DNA from: Methanosarcinales archaeon
GTDB lineage: Archaea > Halobacteriota > Methanosarcinia > Methanosarcinales > Methanosarcinaceae
NCBI GenBank assembly: GCA_012329085.1
Contig: JAAXQB010000052.1
Span: 1-5,654 of the forward strand
Direction: 5' to 3'
Length of the DNA stretch: 5,654 nucleotides
Below are positions 1 to 4,900 of this stretch, piece after piece; within the stretch, counting starts at the first letter, position 1; each line of letters begins with the position of its first letter. The position numbers and the translations under genes are program-made. The notes below the pieces were generated by a model. That model searched no databases and had not been told where the DNA came from. It saw only the letters and a list, made by a program, of their open reading frames with translations.

Positions 1-405
1 CATCATGATATATATTTCTGGATAATCTTTTTTAATGCCAGTAAATCCTGAATCAAGCCATAAAATCACATTTTCTAATATTGGTGTTAAATTCTGAATA
101 TTACGACATGCATTCGATCGATCTAAATCAAATAATAAGCCCATAATATCAAAAGTTGGATAACATTTAAAATAAAAAAGGATAAAAAATAATTTCTCTG
201 TAGAATTTTTTAAATTTCCTATTCTTCCACCGCCTGGTTTCCGATCTCTATTTCCTTGTTTTACCTCTTTTTTATATCTAATTAAAGTGTCTTTCTTTAA
301 TTCCTGATTAAAACTTTTTGCTAATTTATTAAATTTTGGTGCAGATAATCCAGTTGTAGCCCTCATTAGTCTATTATTCTTTAATGCCCTTTTAATAGAT
401 ATCAT
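1..405 (-). pseudogene. IS5-like transposase, internally deleted, C-terminus beyond the window
   Basis: The reading frame is open from ATG at 405 to the left edge (135 codons). Residues 1-110 look like the N-terminus of the HTH-type IS5/DDE_Tnp_4 transposases: 'RATTGLS' at 15-21, a basic 'RKPGGGRIGNL' at 55-65, then 'LFFILFYFKCYPTFDIMG' at 72-89 and 'DRSNACRNIQNLTPILE' at 95-111. In full-length members roughly 100 residues follow here, with the 'IDGTE' and 'HD' catalytic aspartates. Instead the protein goes directly to 'WLDSGFTGIKKDYPE' (116-130), which normally lies late in the catalytic domain. I infer an in-frame internal deletion with its junction near 60-75, leaving an inactive protein. 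The GAGGT at 406-410 is only one base from the start, so M14 is an alternative start. Family recognition is by eye. The deletion size is estimated from memory of the family. Confidence 0.72.
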
Positions 406-447
406 ACCTCATAATTATAATTTATCTGATATAAAAGCTTTTACAGA

Positions 448-466
448 GGGAGCTTTGAAAAACCCT
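448..466. repeat. Candidate outer end of the IS5-like element
   Basis: A GGGAGCTTTGAAAAACCC-type sequence lies about 45 bases upstream of the transposase start, where a terminal inverted repeat of the insertion sequence would be expected. It is followed by TA-rich DNA typical of a target site. The other end of the element is outside the window, so the match cannot be confirmed here. A perfect 10-base palindrome (AAAAGCTTTT, 433-442) lies just inside it. Confidence 0.25.
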
Positions 467-473
467 AAAAATT

Positions 474-502
474 AAACGCTCATTTGCTCCAAATGAGCTA
501 TC
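474..502. repeat. Hairpin element, copy 1
   Basis: This 29-base unit contains a perfect 8-bp stem (GCTCATTT 478-485 with AAATGAGC 491-498) and a 5-base loop (486-490). It is repeated in the same orientation at 1020-1048, with 25 of 29 bases identical. On the minus strand the hairpin is followed by GTTTAATTTTT, so it could act as a terminator for minus-strand transcripts coming from the TPR gene. It could equally be a small dispersed palindromic repeat. Confidence 0.7.
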
Positions 503-589
503 AAAAATTCCCAAAAGTATATAATTGGCAGAGTAAAAAGAGAGGTAAATCAAAATTCTCATAGGCATAATCTCTAATTTGCAACAAGT

Positions 590-962
590 CTATTGTATTG
601 CTTCTTCGTATCTTTTTAACTTCTTAAGGACAACGCCTTTGTTTTTTCATGCATTCATACACTTTGAATCAATATTCAATACTTTATCATAGCATCGTAT
701 CGCTTTATTGTATCTTTTTAACTTCCTAAGGGTAATTCCTTTATTGTTCCATGTATCCACACAGTTTGGATCGATCTCCAATACTTTATCAAAACATCGT
801 ATCGCTTCTTTGTATTTTTTTAACATATCAAAAGCAATTCCTTTGTTTTTCCATGCTTCCATATTCTTTGAATCAATTTCCAAACATTTCGAATAATACT
901 CTACCTGATTTATCGGGTCTTTTTCTTTATATCCTAAATCAAACCATTCTTGTTGTTTTCAT
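590..962 (-). pseudogene. Broken tetratricopeptide-repeat (TPR) protein gene
   Basis: Read on the minus strand, the frame encodes a TPR cap ('EWFDLGYKEKDP', 'EYYSKCLEID') and then 34-residue repeats: 'AWKNKGIAFDMLKKYKEAI', 'TWNNKGITLRKLKRYNKAI' and a third, 'KNKGVVLKKLKRYEEAI'. Such repeats normally form helical scaffolds for protein binding. Three lesions are visible. The likely ATG (962-960) is followed by AAAA where AAA would keep the frame, so it reaches a stop after seven codons. A TGA at 649-647 replaces the tryptophan codon that is TGG in both earlier repeats. A TAG at 592-590 ends the third repeat early. A TTG at 883-881 could start a 78-residue fragment of about two repeats, but no good ribosome site precedes it. 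It is most likely a decayed gene. A sequencing error could explain the A-run change but not all three lesions. Confidence 0.75.
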
Positions 963-974
963 TATTATTATTTT

Positions 975-980
975 ACCCCT
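975..980 (-). promoter_or_regulatory. Ribosome binding site of the TPR gene
   Basis: On the minus strand AGGGGT lies 12 bases before the ATG at 962-960. The spacing is long but the site is the only purine-rich G tract nearby. It supports 962 as the ancestral start and therefore the reading of the following A-run as a frameshift. Confidence 0.4.
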
Positions 981-998
981 GATATATTATTTAACTTT

Positions 999-1047
999 AT
1001 AGCTCATTCATATATTTTGAAACGCTCATTCGTTCTGAATGAGCTAT
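999..1047. repeat. 11-bp inverted repeat enclosing hairpin copy 2
   Basis: ATAGCTCATTC (999-1009) is the exact reverse complement of GAATGAGCTAT (1037-1047). The right arm is also the right arm of the inner hairpin (1024-1031 with 1037-1044). The right arm can therefore pair with either of two left arms, giving two mutually exclusive folds. The TPR promoter candidate lies inside this structure. Confidence 0.6.
1008..1018 (-). promoter_or_regulatory. Candidate archaeal promoter (TATA box) of the TPR gene
   Basis: On the minus strand, AAAATATATGA is preceded by CGTTTC, a loose BRE-like sequence. A start site about 25 bases downstream (near 988) would give a leader of roughly 26 bases that includes the AGGGGT ribosome site. 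The BRE-like bases come from the edge of hairpin copy 2. This is a spacing-based prediction in very A+T-rich DNA. Confidence 0.3.
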
Positions 1048-1048
1048 C
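1020..1048. repeat. Hairpin element, copy 2
   Basis: This is the second copy of the unit at 474-502. The stem is GCTCATTC (1024-1031) with GAATGAGC (1037-1044), loop 1032-1036. Four bases differ from copy 1, all transitions: two are the partners of the loop-closing pair (T-A becomes C-G) and two are in the loop. On the minus strand the unit begins at the TAG stop codon of the upstream gene fragment, consistent with a 3'-end hairpin. Confidence 0.7.
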
Positions 1049-1238
1049 CGAAAACTTCATTTTCTATCGGATGTCCCTTCTCATACAATACAAATATCAT
1101 TTTTCTTTCATAATTTCGACATTCTGGCGTCCATCTATTCACTTCCGTATCAAAATCATCAAATACCGTCTGTTTTAAACTTTTCTGTAAATATTCAAAA
1201 TATTGCTTTTTGATTCTACGACTATATATATGAAGTAA
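1044..1238 (-). pseudogene. C-terminal remnant of an unidentified protein
   Basis: A 64-codon open stretch runs from just after a TAA (1241-1239) to a TAG (1046-1044) on the minus strand. It has no ATG, GTG or TTG before an internal methionine at residue 47. The peptide looks like real coding sequence for a soluble protein: 'RIKKQYFEYLQKSLKQ' (8-23), 'DDFDTEVNRWTPECRN' (27-42), 'YERKMIFVLYEKGHPIE' (43-59). It is rich in charged and aromatic residues with a mixed composition unlike translated spacer DNA. I do not recognise the family. The missing start and abrupt beginning suggest that the 5' part was lost. The stop codon overlaps hairpin copy 2. It points the same way as the TPR pseudogene but is probably an independent gene. 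Confidence 0.5.
1222..1231 (+). promoter_or_regulatory. Candidate TATA box for the small reading frame
   Basis: CTATATATAT lies about 25-30 bases before the start at 1255. At usual archaeal spacing transcription would begin close to 1250, leaving little or no leader. This fits poorly with use of the ribosome site at 1245-1252, so the promoter may lie further upstream. Confidence 0.2.
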
Positions 1239-1254
1239 TTATATGAGGTGATTG

Positions 1255-1320
1255 ATGGATAGCGGTAGCTATCACACTATTATTGATTTTTTTTTAGTTA
1301 TCTTTGAAAGTCAAGTATAA
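1255..1320 (+). CDS. Possible 21-residue small protein
   Basis: ATG at 1255 is preceded by GAGGTGAT (1245-1252), a nearly ideal match to the archaeal anti-Shine-Dalgarno sequence and the best ribosome site in the window. The frame reads 'MDSGSYHTIIDFFLVIFESQV' in two parts: a polar head (residues 1-8) and a hydrophobic core 'IIDFFLVIF' (9-17), then stops with TAA. The core is too short for a confident membrane helix. The first codons form a 6-bp hairpin (1258-1263 with 1268-1273), which could modulate translation. A nine-T run (1287-1295) lies inside the frame. It might be a genuine small protein, a leader peptide, or the preserved 5' end of a gene that was cut off. I do not recognise the peptide. 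Confidence 0.3.
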   Translation: MDSGSYHTIIDFFLVIFESQV

Positions 1321-1669
1321 ATCTATATCCCAACAAAAAAAATTCCTGCCCCATCATAAAACCACTATGCAGCAATAAAATAGAATTATTTAACTTAATC
1401 TACAAACCAATTTTATGATTTTTATCCATAATTTAAAAATATCAAAAAATAAATCCTAAAAATTCTTATGAAAATCACTCATAAAAATTCTACACAATGT
1501 TTAAATATAGGAAAAAAAATATATAGTTAAATCCTATTAACTCAGATTGATAAAATAATAAAATAAATTTTCTATATAAAATATAGTGTGTTATAGATAT
1601 TTTAAATAAATATATATTCTATATAGGTAAAATATATATATATATATATTTAAGATCTATTAAGGGGCA

Positions 1670-1709
1670 TGAGTGAATTGATACAATATGAATTATATGA
1701 ATTCACTCA
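1670..1709. repeat. 10-bp inverted repeat
   Basis: TGAGTGAATT (1670-1679) and AATTCACTCA (1700-1709) are exact reverse complements separated by 20 bases. The separation of the arm centres is about 30 bases, close to three helical turns, which would suit a protein bridging two half-sites as well as a stem-loop. Confidence 0.55.
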
Positions 1710-1729
1710 ATGAATGAAATTCCATTCAT
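1710..1729. repeat. Hairpin ATGAATG/CATTCAT
   Basis: A perfect 7-bp stem (1710-1716 with 1723-1729) has a 6-base loop and directly abuts the preceding inverted repeat. The TGAATG words echo the TGAGTGAATT arm. Confidence 0.5.
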
Positions 1730-1740
1730 AAAATCTTGAC

Positions 1741-1762
1741 AGAGAAACTAAAAAATTTCTCT
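1741..1762. repeat. Hairpin AGAGAAA/TTTCTCT
   Basis: A perfect 7-bp stem (1741-1747 with 1756-1762) has an 8-base A-rich loop. It is the third of four consecutive dyads in 120 bases. Confidence 0.5.
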
Positions 1763-1769
1763 AAGGTAG

Positions 1770-1787
1770 TATATTCATATGAATATA
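1770..1787. repeat. 18-base perfect palindrome
   Basis: TATATTCATATGAATATA is a perfect palindrome with no loop, centred on CATATG. It overlaps the start of the 19-base tandem repeat. It could be a binding site for a dimeric regulator, although palindromes are easier to obtain by chance in DNA of this composition. Confidence 0.5.
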
Positions 1788-1818
1788 TAGATTATATATG
1801 AATATATAGGTTATATAT
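1781..1818 (+). repeat. 19-base tandem repeat, two copies
   Basis: The units 1781-1799 and 1800-1818 are identical except for one transition (A1791 to G1810). Each has the form GAATATATAG(A/G)TTATATAT. They lie directly next to the 18-base palindrome, so the GAATATA half of that palindrome is repeated. Confidence 0.6.
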
Positions 1819-1880
1819 TTATATATTTACTATATTCTCATATATATTATATATAGGTAAATTATATATAATATTGCATT

Positions 1881-1891
1881 ATATCATATAA
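1881..1891 (+). promoter_or_regulatory. Candidate TATA region of the phosphatase gene
   Basis: The sequence ATATCATATAA lies about 55 bases upstream of the start codon. Transcription would begin near 1910, giving a leader of about 30 bases, with the 1892-1905 dyad between promoter and start site. A second candidate, TTTAAAAATTATA (1917-1929), would give an almost leaderless transcript, which would fit the absence of a ribosome site. The A+T richness makes either choice weak. Confidence 0.25.
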
Positions 1892-1905
1892 TGCCGATGT
1901 CGGCA
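1892..1905. promoter_or_regulatory. G+C-rich dyad, likely operator of the phosphatase gene
   Basis: TGCCGA (1892-1897) and TCGGCA (1900-1905) form a perfect 6-bp dyad with a 2-base spacer. It stands out as almost the only G+C-rich word in more than 200 bases. It lies 36 bases before the ATG and just after the TATA candidate, where a bound repressor would block initiation. A short hairpin in the leader is the alternative, but a 2-base loop is too tight for a good RNA fold. Confidence 0.4.
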
Positions 1906-1941
1906 AATTATCTCAATTTAAAAATTATAACAAATCTAACC

Positions 1942-4900
1942 ATGAGTAAAAAATCAATAGCATTAGGAATGATACTAATAATGTTAATACCAAACATTAT
2001 GGTAATTACTGCAACAGAACCAACAATTCAAAGCAGTACAGTACCATCTATAAATATTACAATAGATGGCGCTTATATTGGAATAAATGGATTCACAATG
2101 ACGCATGCAGGCGGAGATACTATTGAGCATGCATTATACAATCCATCAGGAACTCGAATTGACGCATCCGATTGGAGCAACATGACTGTTTTAATTAATA
2201 ATGTTGTGACAGGATGGGAAGCAGGAAGTAGAGGAGATAGGGCACGATTGAGTTTCAGTCGTACAAAATTTGACGGTACAACACTCACTTCTGGACAAGT
2301 TGTAAATTTTGCAGAAGGTTCTTTAATAGAATTTGCATTTTGGCCAAGTGATACAGTATTTCAATCAGGTGATGTAATCACAGTAATGCATACACCAAGT
2401 AATACAGTATTACTATCTCACGAAGTTCAAGAAGCACCCATTACACCGCCATTTGATGCAACTCATACAATTCTTCATATAGGAGATTTACATGGACGCA
2501 TTGATCCAAACATGGCACGAATTGCAACTATTGTAAATGCGGTTAAGGCAGAACAACCAAATACAATTGTTGTAGATGCAGGAGATACTTTACATGGAGT
2601 TCCAATTGCAAATCATTATGAAGGAGAGTCTGTTATTGATGCAATGAATGCTGTTAGTTTTGATGCAATGGTTGTTGGAAATCATGACTTTAATTTTGGA
2701 TCAGAAACTCTTCTTGAAAGAGCAAATGAATCAAATTTCCCAATACTTGGTGCAAATATAAGAAATACTACAACAGGTGCAGATTTTCTTCCAAGATATA
2801 CAATTGTAGAATCTGGTGGATTGTCAATAGGGATTGTAGGACTTACTGAAGAAAGCACACCAGCAGGAACTCATGCAAGAAATACAGTAGGACTTGAATT
2901 TTTAAATGTTGCAGGAGTTGTGCAAGAAATTGTAACTGATATAGAAAATAGAACTGATGTTATTGTAATGTTGGCTCATATGAGTAGGGAAGAAGAACTT
3001 AATGCACTTAATGCAGTAAGTGGAAAGATTATAGCATCTATAAGTGCAGATACACATACAACAACAGTTGATGTAATAGACGGTGTAATACTTGCAGATT
3101 CAGGCGAACATGGAAGAGTAATCGGAAGATTGGATCTCATAATTGAAAATGGAGTGGTAGTGGATCATTTACATACATTTATACCTATTAATGATGCTGT
3201 GCCAATTAATCCAGCAGTGGATGCAATTATTGAATCATATAGAGCAGGAATAGATGCGATAATGGGTGAAGTAATTGGAACTACAACAATAGAGCTTGAC
3301 AGAAGGGGACTTGAAACAAATCTTGGAAATCTTGTTGCAGATGCAATGCTTGACAATTCATATGCAGATGTCGTAATACAAAATGCTGGTGGAATTCGTG
3401 CAACAATAGATGTTGGAGATATCACTGTTGGAGAAGTTACAGTTGCACTTCCATTTGAGAATTATATTGTCACTTTAAATCTCACAGGTGCAGAACTTAA
3501 ATCTGCATTAGAACATGGTGTAAGCAATTATCCAAGCGTACATGGAAGACATCTTGTTGTGGCAGGAATTAATTTCACATTTAATCCAAATGAGCCAGCA
3601 GGATCTCGAATTGTTGATGTTTTTGTTGAAGGTGAGCCAATTGACATGGATGAAATTTATTCAATTGCTACAAATTGTTTCCTTGCAGCAGGTGGGGATG
3701 ATTATGATATGTTTGTAGGAAAACCTATTAATGATTCAAGAATTCTTTTAAGAGATGCTGTAATGGATTATATTCGTGATATTGGTACTGTGGATGTACG
3801 AGTTGATGAAAGACTTCAAATAGTGGATGCGATGCCACAAGAACCCATCGAACAAAGAAATGTAATCTTCATACACCCAGACGGAACAGCACAATCTCAT
3901 TTCACAGCTGCACGATTACTTCATTATGGACCAGATGGAACACTTAATTGGGACGCAATGCCACACACCGCAATCTCAAAAGTGCATATAAACAACAGTC
4001 TTCAAGCAGGTTCAGTTGGTGGTGCTGTTGCACATGCATCAGGATATAGAACAGATTTCAATTATTATGGATTGGACACACAATCACAACCATTAACCAC
4101 TTTAATGGAAGATGCAGACTATGCAGGTTTCTCAATCGGTCTCGTAAATTCAGGAAGTATCACAGAACCTGGAACTGGTGTATTTGTTGCACAAGTTGAA
4201 AATAGAGGAATGCATGAGAGAATAGCACTTCAAGTATTTGAACAAATGCCTGATGTAGTTTTGGGTGGCGGAGAACGATGGTTCTTACCAATAGGCACAA
4301 TGGGGCGACATGGAGAAGGTAAAAGAACAGATGGCAGAAACTTAATTGATGAAGCCAGAGCTCTTGGATACACAGTCGTATTCAATGCAACTGAACTTGA
4401 AAACATTCCAGCAAACACTACAAAGCTATTGGGATTATTTGCAACACATCATATATTCAATGCAAAAGGCGAATGCGTATTAGAATCAGAAGGATTGCCA
4501 TTATACAAAGAAGGTGCACCAACAATTGCAGAAATGACAGAAGTTGCAATCGATATACTTTCAAGAAATGACAGAGGATTCTTCCTTGTCACAGAAGAAG
4601 AAGGTACTGACAACTTTGCAAACCGAAACAATGCAGAAGGCACAATTGAAGCTGCAATTAGAGCAGATGATTCAATTGGAATTGCACTTGACTTTGCAGA
4701 TACAAATTCAAATACTTTAGTTTTAGTAGCATCTGACAGTGAAGCTGGCGGACTTGCAATAGCAGGAGGACTTCCAGAATGGACTCCAGCAGGCGTACCA
4801 CTTCCAGAGCGAAGCCCAAACAGAACAGGAGTTCCAGAAGGCGGACCAATCGATGGTGTTGGCGGAACAGGTGGAATTCCATTTGAAACACCTTGTGGAT

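Larger units (their letters stand above)
1321..1941. other. Long A+T-rich spacer with many dyads and repeats
   Basis: No convincing gene was found on either strand across about 620 bases. The composition is far more A+T rich than the following gene. Besides the elements listed separately, it holds TTATGA/TCATAA (1466-1471 with 1479-1484), a TA microsatellite of nine units (about 1632-1649) and an exact 12-base direct repeat TATATAGGTAAA (1620-1631 and 1850-1861), whose core TATATAGGT appears again at 1803-1811. The spacer is unusually long for a promoter region and may also hold an undetected small RNA or a DNA-unwinding element. Confidence 0.6.

Noticed and set aside
590..592. TAG in the TPR gene read as pyrrolysine
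   Set aside because: The gene also has a TGA and a frameshift, and TPR repeats have no reason to need pyrrolysine. Decay explains all three lesions.
708..1002. Plus-strand open frames of 62 and 83 codons
   Set aside because: They are antisense to the TPR repeats. The plus-strand translations have no recognisable motif, while the minus strand gives clear 34-residue repeats.
474..1048. CRISPR array from the repeated hairpins
   Set aside because: Only two copies exist, about 546 bases apart, with gene remnants between them. There is no regular spacer pattern and no cas gene.
1258..1295. Hairpin plus nine-T run as a plus-strand terminator
   Set aside because: There is no plus-strand gene upstream to end, and the T run begins 13 bases after the 6-bp stem. 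The hairpin may matter for the small frame instead.
1321..1941. Replication origin
   Set aside because: A+T-rich dyads alone do not make an origin. I see no recognisable archaeal origin recognition box and no cdc6/orc gene nearby.
2073..2288. Minus-strand open frame of 71 codons
   Set aside because: It lies opposite the continuous 5'-nucleotidase/pilin-domain frame, whose motifs are clear. It is a shadow of that gene.
3165..3425. Minus-strand open frame of 86 codons
   Set aside because: It is antisense to the 5'-nucleotidase C-terminal domain. Serine- and alanine-rich low-information translation, no ribosome site seen.
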